A stretch of DNA of 64,000 nt from an uncultured Cryptobacterium sp. (lineage in GTDB: Bacteria; Actinomycetota; Coriobacteriia; Coriobacteriales; Eggerthellaceae): assembly GCA_958410215.1 (NCBI GenBank), contig CATYOF010000002.1:131517-195516 (forward strand). Reading direction: 5' to 3'. Position numbers and translations under genes: made by a program. The notes beneath the pieces were generated by a model. The model did no database searches. It was not told the DNA's origin and saw only the letters and a list, made by a program, of their open reading frames with translations. Shown piece by piece: positions 8,518 to 16,686 of the stretch (its first letter is position 1; every line of letters begins with the position of its first letter).

Positions 8518-9066
8518 GTGCATTCTTCCGGGGTAAAGACCGATCAATTTTCTTCCCAAATCCAGGCCGATGAGTATTTTATGGGCCTAGCCTTAGAACA
8601 GGCTCGTCTTGCTGAAGAATTGGATGAAGTACCCATTGGTGCTGTGGTGGTCTATGAAGGCAGTGTTGTAGCTTTAGGATATAACCGCAGGGAAACGGAC
8701 AACGACCCGGCAGGACATGCAGAATTTCTTGCCATGAAGCAGGCTTCCGAAAAGTTGGGCGTGTGGCGTCTTTCGGGATGCACGGTCTATGTTACGTTGG
8801 AGCCTTGCTTAATGTGCGCTGGTTTAATGTATCAATCGCGTATTGACCGCTGCGTGTATGGGACACCCGATCCAAAGGCAGGTGCCCTGGGGTCGCTTTA
8901 CGCCATTCACTGCGATGAGCGCCTTAATCATTGTTTTGAAGTAACTCAAGGCGTGCGTGCAGAAGAGTGCGCCAGTATTCTTCGATCATTTTTTAAAAAG
9001 AAAAGGGAACGTAACAAAGAACGAAAAAGACAGGCTCGCCTTGAAGCGGACGGGTATGATAGGTAG
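8518..9066 (+). CDS. tadA: tRNA-specific adenosine deaminase
   Basis: Converts adenosine 34 to inosine in tRNA-Arg(ACG). The zinc-site motifs are complete: H67-A-E69 (catalytic Glu) and P-C97-x-x-C100 (EPCLMC). The GTG at 8518 is preferred because AGAAAGG lies about 10 bases upstream. It gives a ~20-residue leader before the conserved FMGLALEQA, so the ATG at 8581 is an alternative. The C terminus is a basic Lys/Arg-rich tail (FFKKKRERNKERKRQ) that may help bind tRNA. Length, 182 residues, is slightly above the family norm because of both ends. A weak hairpin (CTTGA/TCAAG plus five T at 9123-9140) may end the transcript. Confidence 0.93.
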   Translation: MHSSGVKTDQFSSQIQADEYFMGLALEQARLAEELDEVPIGAVVVYEGSVVALGYNRRETDNDPAGHAEFLAMKQASEKLGVWRLSGCTVYVTLEPCLMCAGLMYQSRIDRCVYGTPDPKAGALGSLYAIHCDERLNHCFEVTQGVRAEECASILRSFFKKKRERNKERKRQARLEADGYDR

Positions 9067-9201
9067 GCAAATGGGGCATAGTTGACATCTTGGTTGGTAA
9101 ACAGCGCTTAATTGGTGCCTTGCTTGACAATCAAGTTTTTAAGCTGCCATTTTTGTTTCTCTTTTTGAGACAACCATTTTGTTTGTAGAAGGGGATACCA
9201 A

Positions 9202-10134
9202 GTGAAAAACTACGTGAGATTAATTTCTCCTGCAAAAATAAACTTAGTATTAGCTGTTGGGGCGCCACGTGAAGATGGCTTTCATGAAGTGCATACCATT
9301 ATGCACTCGCTTGCGCTGCATGATTCACTTACCATGCGCCGCTTTGAAGAAGACACCGATGTGTTGGATCCAGAAAACCAGGGTCTTTCGATTGTACTGA
9401 AGTGTGAAACTTCGGGTGATATTGCACCTCTTGAGGTGCCTGCAGAAGACAATATTGCCTATCGTGCGGTAAAAGAACTTGCTCAAGAGCTTGGGCGAAG
9501 CGAAAACGAAACCATTCATATGTCTTTGTCTAAGGTTATTCCGGCAGAAGCAGGTCTTGGTGGCGGCTCGTCAAATGCGGCAGCGGCATTGCTGGGGGCT
9601 GCTACCTTGTGGGGGATTGAACCCGATGATGAAAGGCTGTTTAAGGTGGCTTGCCGTCTTGGTGCCGATGTGGCCTTTTTCTTAAAGGGAGGTTGCGCGT
9701 ATCTTTCCGGCAAAGGCGAAGTGTTTGAAACTTCGCTTAAACCACGTAAGGGTTTTATTGTGCTTGTAAGACCGTCGGTTGGAGTGTCGACTGGAAAAGC
9801 CTATGCTGCCTTCGATGCAAATCCTCAATATCCCGATAGTGATTACCTAGTTCAGCTTTCGCAAAAAACCGATGCTGCCGAAGTTGAACTTTGGAATAAT
9901 TTAGCAGATGCTGCTTGCAAAGTTACTCCAGAGGTTGCTGAAGTTCTAGCGTGGGCCGAATCACTTTCGCAGGCGCAGTCGGTGCTTTTGTGCGGAAGTG
10001 GGTCGGCGGTAGGCATTTTGTGTGATTCCTACGAAGATGCCTCTGCGTGTTTACTGGACGCGTATAAGCGTGGATGGTGGAATCGTGTTACCTCGTTTGC
10101 GTCCGTTGGGGTATCGGTACTTGAGGCGTATTAA
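9202..10134 (+). CDS. ispE: 4-diphosphocytidyl-2-C-methyl-D-erythritol kinase
   Basis: Phosphorylates CDP-methylerythritol in the MEP isoprenoid pathway. The 310-residue protein is a GHMP kinase: SPAKINLVLAVG at the N terminus, the glycine-rich ATP loop PAEAGLGGGSSNAAAAL at about residue 113, and the C-terminal LLCGSGSAVG motif. The GTG at 9202 is preceded by GAAGGGG, and the first residues fit the family start. It sits between tadA and lemA, not next to the other pathway gene in the window (ispF at position 1). Confidence 0.95.
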   Translation: MKNYVRLISPAKINLVLAVGAPREDGFHEVHTIMHSLALHDSLTMRRFEEDTDVLDPENQGLSIVLKCETSGDIAPLEVPAEDNIAYRAVKELAQELGRSENETIHMSLSKVIPAEAGLGGGSSNAAAALLGAATLWGIEPDDERLFKVACRLGADVAFFLKGGCAYLSGKGEVFETSLKPRKGFIVLVRPSVGVSTGKAYAAFDANPQYPDSDYLVQLSQKTDAAEVELWNNLADAACKVTPEVAEVLAWAESLSQAQSVLLCGSGSAVGILCDSYEDASACLLDAYKRGWWNRVTSFASVGVSVLEAY

Positions 10135-10208
10135 ATCGGTGGGCGCTTCAGTATCTGAGGTGTATAAAAGCTGGTTAGCCAAAACGGCTAGGAGGGAAGG
10201 AGCTCCCC

Positions 10209-10763
10209 ATGGAAATTGCTCTTGTTGTGGTAGTGGCGCTTGTTATTGTTTTGGTAATAGCGCTTGTGGTGATGTATAACAATTTTGTTCAATTGCGCAA
10301 TCGAGTGGATAATGCTTGGGCTCAGGTTGATGTTCAGCTTCAGCGAAGGCTTGATCTTATTCCGAATCTAGTTGAAACCGTCAAGGGTTATGCTACCCAC
10401 GAAAATGCAACGCTTACCGAAGTAACTCAGGCGCGCAGTGCGGTAGCGAATGCTGGGTCGCCTTTGGCTCGCATGCAGGCGGATTCAATGCTTACTAATG
10501 CACTTAAGAGTTTGTTTGCGGTTGCAGAAGCCTATCCTGATTTAAAGGCGAATACCAACTTCCAGCAACTTCAAACAGAACTTTCTGCAACCGAAGACAA
10601 GATTAGCTATATGCGTCAAAGCTACAACGATGTAGTGATGAGGTATAACAATGCAATTCAAACGTTTCCTGGGGTATTGGTCGCTGGGTTGTTTCATTTC
10701 GATAAGCGTGAAAGCTTTGATGCAAATGCTTCGGCAGAAGAGGCTCCAAAGGTGTCGTTTTAA
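10209..10763 (+). CDS. lemA: LemA family protein
   Basis: A 184-residue LemA protein: one N-terminal membrane helix (VVVVALVIVLVIALVVMYNN) followed by a helical extracytoplasmic or cytoplasmic domain with the typical NRVDNAWAQVDVQLQRR and PNLVETVKGYA segments. Its biochemical function is not established. In many bacteria lemA neighbours a DUF2207 membrane protein, and one lies 0.8 kb downstream here (11601), separated by crcB and a tRNA. The ATG at 10209 follows GGAAGGAG. It starts 74 bases after ispE. Confidence 0.93.
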   Translation: MEIALVVVVALVIVLVIALVVMYNNFVQLRNRVDNAWAQVDVQLQRRLDLIPNLVETVKGYATHENATLTEVTQARSAVANAGSPLARMQADSMLTNALKSLFAVAEAYPDLKANTNFQQLQTELSATEDKISYMRQSYNDVVMRYNNAIQTFPGVLVAGLFHFDKRESFDANASAEEAPKVSF

Positions 10764-10783
10764 GGAAGGTTTCTGGCGGCTAC

Positions 10784-11173
10784 ATGATTTTTAATGCATT
10801 GCTGGTTGGTTGCGGTGGCTTTTTGGGTGCAGCGCTTCGCTATATTTGTTCGCAGGTATTGGGTGGACTTTCAACAGGGGCTTTTCCTTTTGCAACGTTT
10901 GCCATTAATGTGATCGGATCCTTTTTAATCGGTTTTATGTCGGTGCTTTTGCCAGCGCTTTTTCCAGATAGCAGCGAGCCTCTTTTGTTTGTTTCTACGG
11001 GAATTTTGGGTGGCTTTACGACATTTTCTACGTTTAGTTTGGAAACCTTTGGTTTGATTGAAGAGTCGCGCTATGCCATGGCAGGCATGTATGCCCTAGG
11101 TTCGGTATTGGTGTGTGTTTTGGGAGTATGTTTGGGGCGTATGGCAGCGCGTGCGATTGCGGGGCAATCGTAA
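10784..11173 (+). CDS. crcB: Fluoride exporter CrcB/Fluc
   Basis: A 129-residue four-helix membrane protein of the Fluc fluoride channel family. The signatures GCGGFLGAALRY, FPFATFAINVIGSFLIGF and GGFTTFSTFS (the fluoride pore face) are all visible. It works as a dual-topology dimer that lets fluoride leave the cell. Only one copy is present here, whereas many Gram-positive genomes carry a tandem pair, so a homodimer is expected unless a partner lies elsewhere. No fluoride riboswitch is evident in the short gap after lemA. The ribosome binding site is weak (AAGGAAGG is 15 bases away), suggesting coupling to lemA. Confidence 0.93.
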   Translation: MIFNALLVGCGGFLGAALRYICSQVLGGLSTGAFPFATFAINVIGSFLIGFMSVLLPALFPDSSEPLLFVSTGILGGFTTFSTFSLETFGLIEESRYAMAGMYALGSVLVCVLGVCLGRMAARAIAGQS

Positions 11174-11184
11174 CGGTGTACCTC

Positions 11185-11255
11185 ACCCTGTGTGTTCGGC
11201 CCTAAACAGCCCACTAGGCTGTTTGCACCTCATCGGTTCGAATCCCCTTAGGGTA
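11185..11255 (+). pseudogene. tRNA-like remnant
   Basis: The sequence folds partly like a tRNA: acceptor ACCCTGT/TTAGGGT with six pairs, an anticodon-like stem ACAGC/GCTGT closing a 7-base loop (CCACTAG), and a T-loop GGTTCGAATCC. The D-arm is short, position 33 is C instead of U, and the T-stem has two mismatches. No functional tRNA is likely. It lies between crcB and a real tRNA-Ser gene. Confidence 0.3.
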
Positions 11256-11384
11256 AACGTGCGGGCAAGTACTTGTTAGGTGCATGAATTGCACTTGATT
11301 GCATAACGACGCACAAGACTCAAAAAAGCAGGACAAAATCGGAAAAAAGTGGAAAAAATCGGAAAAATTTTGAAGCCTGAAAAA

Positions 11385-11428
11385 TAAACAAAAAAGCGGT
11401 TTAACCAGGTGAAATGGCTAAACCGCTT
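11385..11428 (-). terminator. Intrinsic terminator of tRNA-Ser(GCU)
   Basis: GCGGTTTA (11396-11403) pairs with TAAACCGC (11419-11426). On the minus strand a U-rich tract follows (the A-run at 11389-11395 on the plus strand). It lies directly downstream of the minus-strand tRNA-Ser. Confidence 0.75.
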
Positions 11429-11439
11429 AAAATTGTAAG

Positions 11440-11530
11440 TGGCGGAGAGCTGGGGATTCGAACCCCAGATACGCTTTTGGCGTATACTCGCTTAGCAGGC
11501 GAGCACCTTCGGCCTCTCGGTCAGCTCTCC
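11440..11530 (-). tRNA. tRNA-Ser (anticodon GCU)
   Basis: The reverse complement has acceptor GGAGAGC/GCTCTCC, anticodon stem CTCGC/GCGAG with loop CTGCTAA (anticodon GCT), a long variable arm (TACGCCAAAAGCGTA), T-loop GGTTCGAATCC, discriminator G and encoded CCA. It reads AGC and AGU codons. Confidence 0.96.
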
Positions 11531-11600
11531 ATAATATGATGCGACTTGATATGATAACCTGCTCAAGTCGTTCTTGCAAGGAGAAGAATAGGGTAAAACC

Positions 11601-13583
11601 ATGGTTTTTACAATTATGCTTCGCAAATTTCAAAATTCTCGCATGGTTTTTGTGCTGATCGGTATGGCGCTTTGCCTTATGGCGGGACTTTTCTTTCTGT
11701 TTCCTCAGTCTGCTTATGCAAAAAGCTACGATATGCCAAAGGTAACCATTGATGCGCAGGTGCAACCCAATGGAGACTTGCAGGTGGTGGAACAGCGTGA
11801 GTTCGACTTCAGTGGTTCCTTTAGTGCAGTGTGGTGGAATTACGATAACCTTCCCTCGGGTGCCACTCTTTCGATCGAAAAAGTACGTATGGCTCATGTG
11901 GATGATTCGGGCACAAGGCAGGATTCCTGGAGTACTTTATCAAGTGTTCCGTTCCAACTGTCGTGGCGTAATGCGGGAGGTCCTGGCAAAACTGCCTATT
12001 CTTTTGACGAGCCAGAAAATACCGTGTATGCCTTTTTTAACGAAGATGATTCGCGGGTAGTTTTTGAGCTTACGTATGTGGTAGAAAATGCCGTTCAGGC
12101 CTATTCCGATGTAGGAGAGTTGTATTGGCAGTTTGTAGGAAGCAAGTGGGAAGAAGATAGCTCGAATGTTTCTTTAACTGTTTCGCTCCCTATGCCGGCA
12201 GGCACGACGGTAGAAGCAGGTGAAAACATTCGCGCATGGGGTCATGGTCCTCTTGATGCAACTCTTCATATTAATACCGATGGCAGTGTTTCTTATTCGG
12301 TTCCTCATGTGTCGGCGGGTTCCTATGCGGAGGCTCGTATTCTTTTCCCAACCGAATGGCTTACTGATGTCATGTCTGACGACAAAAATGCGCATTTTTC
12401 TACGGCGCGCCTTGATACCGTTTTAGATGAAGAACGCACCTGGTCAGATCGTGCCAATGCACAGCGTGCAATTACGCTTGGTGTTCTTTTGGCGGTAGTG
12501 CTGGTTTGTTTGGCTCTTTTGGTGTGGGCACTTCGTTCGTTTCTTCGTTATGGAAAAGAACTTGAACCCCAATTTAAGGAAATATATTGGCGCGATGTCC
12601 CGGTAGAGGGGGAGCATCCTGCAGTTATTGGTCGGCTGTGTCGTTTTGGCAAGGAAGATGCGAAAGACTTCACCGCTACCATTATGCATCTGGCTAACGA
12701 AGGAGCACTGCTTATCAACAAAGGTTCGTATCAGACGCAGGGCATCTTAAGCGATAAAACGGTAGAAGATTATTACCTTACACGCGTACCCGAAGTCGAG
12801 CTAACCTTAAATAGTGAAATTGATCGACAAGCTATGTCGTTGCTGTTCGATACCGTTGCGGAAGGCCAGCCTTCCCTTTGGTTGGGAACAATTAAAGCGT
12901 ATGCCGAAGAAAATCCGCAAGCTTTTACCGATGCCATGGCACGTTGGCAGGGCACAGTTTCATCTCATGTGAATGCAGGGGAATATTTCGAAAGTTATTC
13001 CGCGGTAAAGCGCACCAGGATGGCAACGATTGCCATAGTGCTGCTTGTTTTATGCGCCATAGTGGCTTTTGTTTTCGCTAATCCTTTGGTGCTTATTCCT
13101 AGTGTATTGACGGGTGTTGTACTGGTAGTGGTATCGCGTTTTATGGATAGAAGAACCCAAAAGGGGGCCGATGCCTATGCTCGTTGTGAGGCGCTGGAAA
13201 AGTGGCTTACCGAATTTTCTGCCTTAAACGAACGTCCTCCTTTGGATGTTAAGGTGTGGGGCGAATTTATGGTGTACGTCCTGGTATTTGGCGTAGCAGA
13301 AAAAGCGATAGCGGAATTGCAAAAGGCGGTGCCTGAAGTTGCTTATGGAAACTTCAGCGCTATGGGATCGTACAATACTACTCCGTGGTGGATTTGGTAC
13401 AGCATAGGCTACCATGGGCCAGATTTACCTGATATTGGGTCGGCATTCCAGAGCGCTGTGACCGAATCGGTAACAGCAAGCGTTTCGGCGCTTTCGGGCG
13501 ATAGTTCGTCGGCAGGAGGCTTCGGTGGAGGCTTTTCCGGCGGCGGAGGTGGCGGCTTCGGCGGAGGCGGTGGCGCTCGCTAG
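11601..13583 (+). CDS. DUF2207 predicted membrane protein
   Basis: A 660-residue membrane protein of the DUF2207 family, function unknown. A signal or anchor helix (MVFVLIGMALCLMAGLFFLF) is followed by a beta-rich extracytoplasmic domain to about residue 285, a helix (ITLGVLLAVVLVCLALLVW), a cytoplasmic segment, a helical hairpin near 480-515, a further domain, and a Gly/Ser-rich C-terminal tail with runs of glycine. DUF2207 proteins often accompany LemA, encoded at 10209, and the two may act together at the cell surface. ATG 11601 is listed. ATG 11616 is an alternative, since the AAGGAGAAG at about 11578 is far from either. Confidence 0.85.
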   Translation: MVFTIMLRKFQNSRMVFVLIGMALCLMAGLFFLFPQSAYAKSYDMPKVTIDAQVQPNGDLQVVEQREFDFSGSFSAVWWNYDNLPSGATLSIEKVRMAHVDDSGTRQDSWSTLSSVPFQLSWRNAGGPGKTAYSFDEPENTVYAFFNEDDSRVVFELTYVVENAVQAYSDVGELYWQFVGSKWEEDSSNVSLTVSLPMPAGTTVEAGENIRAWGHGPLDATLHINTDGSVSYSVPHVSAGSYAEARILFPTEWLTDVMSDDKNAHFSTARLDTVLDEERTWSDRANAQRAITLGVLLAVVLVCLALLVWALRSFLRYGKELEPQFKEIYWRDVPVEGEHPAVIGRLCRFGKEDAKDFTATIMHLANEGALLINKGSYQTQGILSDKTVEDYYLTRVPEVELTLNSEIDRQAMSLLFDTVAEGQPSLWLGTIKAYAEENPQAFTDAMARWQGTVSSHVNAGEYFESYSAVKRTRMATIAIVLLVLCAIVAFVFANPLVLIPSVLTGVVLVVVSRFMDRRTQKGADAYARCEALEKWLTEFSALNERPPLDVKVWGEFMVYVLVFGVAEKAIAELQKAVPEVAYGNFSAMGSYNTTPWWIWYSIGYHGPDLPDIGSAFQSAVTESVTASVSALSGDSSSAGGFGGGFSGGGGGGFGGGGGAR

Positions 13584-13607
13584 GCGGCTTGGCTATAATA
13601 GGCCGCT

Positions 13608-14561
13608 GTGATCGCACTTGCCAACATACCTACCAGCGTATATAAAGCCCTCCTTATTCTTGCCACTATTATTTGGGGCTTTAGCTTTGTGGTTATGAAA
13701 AATGTGGTGGAGGTAGTGCCTCCTGCACTTTTGCTGGGTGTGCGTTTTACGCTGGCCGGGTTGTTGCTTTTGGTAATCCTTCATAAACGAGTGCGGCGCA
13801 ATTTTTCCTGGAAAATGGTAGGCTTGGGTGCCATTCTGGCATTTTTCGACTTTTCGGCTTTTCTTACCCAAACCATCGGCCTGCAATATACCACTCCGGG
13901 TATCAATGCTTTTCTTACGGCTACCTATTGCGTTATTGTTCCCTTTGCCTGGTGGGTTGTAGCTCACAAGCGCCCTTCATTTTGCAATGTAGGAGCAGCG
14001 GTTATTGCGGTTGCAGGCATTTGGTTGGTGGCGGTAAGCACCTCGGGAGAAACTCTGACGCTTGGGCTAGGCGAAGGGCTTACTCAGGTGTGTGCTCTGT
14101 TGTTTGCTATTCATATCGTGCTGGTTTCGCGTTTTTCCAAGAACCGCGATGTGCTAACGCTTACTGTTTTTCAGTTTATCTTCGAAGGATTTTTTGGTCT
14201 GTGCGTGGGAGGTCTTTTCGAAACGCCACCTGCGCTTAGTCTTATTACCCCTGAAGTAATAGGACAAATGGCGTTTTTGATTGTGTTTGCTTCAGTAGTT
14301 GCTTTTGGTATTCAAAATGTTTCTCTTGCGTATGTGCCACCCGCTCAAGCTTCGCTGTTTTTAAGTTTGGAATCAGTGTTTGGCGTGGTGTTTTCTGTAC
14401 TGCTCTATGGCGAGGTGTTAACCGCTCGTTTAGTGGTTGGGTTTATACTTATTTTTGCCGCGATTCTTGTGAACGAAATGCTTGCTCCAAGGGTGGAAGC
14501 TAAACGTGCTATAGTGGCATTTAAACGCAAAAAATGGAAGGAGGACGAACGGGATGTCTAA
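13608..14561 (+). CDS. EamA/DMT-family transporter
   Basis: A 317-residue membrane protein with about ten hydrophobic helices in two EamA repeats. The first begins ILATIIWGFSFVVMK and the second around LFAIHIVLVSRF, and both end in the usual PAQASLFLSLESVFG-type helix. DMT proteins export amino acids or other metabolites. The substrate is not predictable. The assigned start is GTG 13608. No ribosome binding site precedes it, but TATAAT lies at 13594-13599, so the transcript may be leaderless. The stop overlaps the AroK-like gene by 8 bases, implying co-translation. Confidence 0.87.
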   Translation: MIALANIPTSVYKALLILATIIWGFSFVVMKNVVEVVPPALLLGVRFTLAGLLLLVILHKRVRRNFSWKMVGLGAILAFFDFSAFLTQTIGLQYTTPGINAFLTATYCVIVPFAWWVVAHKRPSFCNVGAAVIAVAGIWLVAVSTSGETLTLGLGEGLTQVCALLFAIHIVLVSRFSKNRDVLTLTVFQFIFEGFFGLCVGGLFETPPALSLITPEVIGQMAFLIVFASVVAFGIQNVSLAYVPPAQASLFLSLESVFGVVFSVLLYGEVLTARLVVGFILIFAAILVNEMLAPRVEAKRAIVAFKRKKWKEDERDV

Positions 14562-15072
14562 CAATCTAGACAACATCGTCCTAATTGGTATGCCAGGGGC
14601 AGGCAAGTCTACCCTTGGTGTGGTGCTTGCTAAAATCTTAGGCTATGAATTTATTGACGCCGATTTGCTTATTCAAAGCAAGCTGGATAAAACGTTGCAA
14701 AAAATTATCGATGCCTGTGGCCCTGATGGTTTTATCGAAGTAGAAAACGAAGTATTATGCACGCTTAGTGCCAGCCGTGCAATTGTAGCAACGGGTGGTT
14801 CGGCGGTGTATTCCGATGAGGCTATGAGCCATCTAAAATCTATCGGTACGGTGGTATATCTTCGCGTTTCTTACGAGGAATTGGAAAGCCGTCTTGGCGG
14901 TTTGCATGAACGTGGCGTGGTAATGAAAAACGGCATGGGAATGAGCCTTCATGACTTGTATGAAGAACGTTTGCCACTCTACGAAAAATACGCCGACGTA
15001 ACCATTGATATCGATGGACTGTCGGTTCGTGATGCTGCTCGCCGTTTGGTCGATCAACTTTCTATGCTGTAG
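14554..15072 (+). CDS. AroK-like P-loop kinase (shikimate kinase family, divergent)
   Basis: A 172-residue P-loop kinase with shikimate kinase fold: Walker A GMPGAGKST (12-20), Asp37 in FIDAD, ATGGS at 79-83, and ERLPLY at 138-143 carrying the substrate Arg139. However, the usual FRxxE motif with the shikimate-binding arginine is FIEVEN here, the family GGG is GGS, and the LID region reads ERGVVMKNGMGMS. Proteins of this subgroup are commonly labelled shikimate kinase, but the missing arginine makes the substrate uncertain. The ATG follows AAGGAGG and overlaps the EamA gene by 8 bases. aroE at 7415 is the only other shikimate gene in the window. Confidence 0.7.
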   Translation: MSNNLDNIVLIGMPGAGKSTLGVVLAKILGYEFIDADLLIQSKLDKTLQKIIDACGPDGFIEVENEVLCTLSASRAIVATGGSAVYSDEAMSHLKSIGTVVYLRVSYEELESRLGGLHERGVVMKNGMGMSLHDLYEERLPLYEKYADVTIDIDGLSVRDAARRLVDQLSML

Positions 15073-15273
15073 GGTTGCAGCGCGTGCAGCGTGAGAGAGC
15101 ACTTGTAAACACGAAGCGTCTGAGTTACGGCGCGACGTAATGCGCGCACGAGGTAATGCGCGACGCTTGCCGCAATGCGGTTCAGTGTGCTGTACGTGTT
15201 GTGTAAGGTATTTACGTAATGTGCTTACGTGCATTCTTGAAATGCGAAATAGGTTGTTAGAAAAGAGGTTTTT

Positions 15274-15864
15274 GTGGCTTCTCCTTCATCCCAGAACATG
15301 CCTGATAAAAATACTAATGTGTGGTCTACGAAGCAAATGGTTATCATGGCGCTTATGTGCGCCATTGGTGCGCTGCTTTCTTTTGTGGAATTTCCCCTTT
15401 TGCCAGGTGTTACGTGGCTCAAATTCGATGCTTCCAACATGCCTGCAATGGTAGCGGGTTTTGGTTTTGGGCCTGGCGCTGGCGTTGCAGTAGGTATTGT
15501 TATTGCCGTTATTCACGGTTTGCTTATGGCAGACTTCACAGGTGCCTTAATGAACATTCTCTGTGTTACGTGCTTTGTTCTGCCTGCTGCTTTGATGTAT
15601 CGCAAAAAGCGTACCTATCCCGTTGCCATTGTTGGTTTGCTGCTGAGTGTTATTGCAGCAATGCTTGCGGCTATTGTGGGTAATCTTTTGCTTACGCCTA
15701 TGTGGCTTGGTGTTCCGCTTGATGCGGTAATCGCTATGATTATCCCTATTCTTATCCCCTTCAATTTGGTGAAGGGCCTTATTAACGCGGTATTGACCTT
15801 AATTATTTATAAGTCAATCTCTAATCTTATTACTCCGAAAAAGGATCAGGTAAAGGGTAAATAA
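15274..15864 (+). CDS. ECF transporter S component, RibU-like
   Basis: A 196-residue membrane protein with about six helices, the substrate-binding subunit of an energy-coupling factor transporter. The segment FPLLPGVTWLKFDASNMPAM resembles the conserved loop of riboflavin-binding RibU proteins (LKxDxSDxP), so riboflavin is the best guess for the vitamin. The GTG at 15274 is the chosen start, with AAAAGAGG upstream. It begins a four-gene operon with both ATPases and EcfT, so this is a dedicated or resident module. The 200-base leader shows no FMN riboswitch consensus that I can recognise. Confidence 0.82.
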   Translation: MASPSSQNMPDKNTNVWSTKQMVIMALMCAIGALLSFVEFPLLPGVTWLKFDASNMPAMVAGFGFGPGAGVAVGIVIAVIHGLLMADFTGALMNILCVTCFVLPAALMYRKKRTYPVAIVGLLLSVIAAMLAAIVGNLLLTPMWLGVPLDAVIAMIIPILIPFNLVKGLINAVLTLIIYKSISNLITPKKDQVKGK

Positions 15865-16686
15865 ATGATCTCCTTTTCCAATGTTTCATTTACCTATACG
15901 GGTAATACGTATGTGCTGTCTGACCTTTCTCTTTCTATAGAGAAAGGTCAGTTCGTTTGCGTACTGGGAGCAAATGGATCGGGGAAGTCCACCTTTTCCA
16001 AATTGATTAACGCTTTGTTGGTTCCCGATAAAGGGGCAGTGCAGGTGGATGGGCTTGATACCAGCGATTCGGCAAATACCTACCTCATTCGCTCTACGGC
16101 AGGAATGGTGTTTCAAAATCCTGATGATCAGCTGGTAGCAAGCTTGGTGGAAAATGACGTTGCGTTTGGTCCGGAAAACTTAGGGGTAGAAAACCCTGAA
16201 CTTCGCCAGCGCGTTGATAAAGCTCTTGCACAGGTAGGTCTTCAAACAGCCGGAAAACGTGAAACAACGGCCCTTTCTGGTGGGCAAAAACAGCGTGTCG
16301 CTATTGCGGGCGTGCTTGCTATGGAACCTTCCATTCTGGTGCTTGATGAAGCTTCAGCTATGCTTGATCCTCGTGGCCGTCGCGGTCTTATGCGTGTGTG
16401 TAAGGAATTGCACGAAGCAGGGCTTACGATCATTATGATTACGCATTTTATGGAAGAAGCTGCAGAGGCTGATCGCGTTTTAGTGATGAAAGAAGGGCGT
16501 TGTGTTTTAGATGGGACGCCCGATGAAGTACTTACCCAGGATGACGTGCTGCGCGATCTTAATTTGGACATTCCCTTTGCTGCGCAGATGTCGCGCATGC
16601 TGCAAAATAGGGGCGTTTCGGTAGGCACTCATATTGAAACCACATCGCTGAAGGAGGAATTGTGTCGATTACGTTCGAGCAAGTAA
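15865..16686 (+). CDS. ecfA1: ECF transporter ATPase EcfA1
   Basis: A 273-residue ABC ATPase: Walker A GANGSGKST, Q-loop in VFQNPDDQL (the ECF-typical QNPDxQ), signature LSGGQKQRVAIAGVLA, Walker B ILVLDEASAMLDPRGR, and switch His in IMITHFMEEA. The QNPD and DEASAMLD sequences identify the EcfA1 half of the ATPase pair. It starts at the base after the S-component stop, and its 3' end overlaps EcfA2 by 25 bases. With EcfA2 and EcfT it powers vitamin uptake through the S component. Confidence 0.95.
   Translation: MISFSNVSFTYTGNTYVLSDLSLSIEKGQFVCVLGANGSGKSTFSKLINALLVPDKGAVQVDGLDTSDSANTYLIRSTAGMVFQNPDDQLVASLVENDVAFGPENLGVENPELRQRVDKALAQVGLQTAGKRETTALSGGQKQRVAIAGVLAMEPSILVLDEASAMLDPRGRRGLMRVCKELHEAGLTIIMITHFMEEAAEADRVLVMKEGRCVLDGTPDEVLTQDDVLRDLNLDIPFAAQMSRMLQNRGVSVGTHIETTSLKEELCRLRSSK

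Noticed and set aside
15073..15273. FMN riboswitch before the RibU-like gene
   Set aside because: None of the conserved FMN element segments could be found in the 200-base leader.
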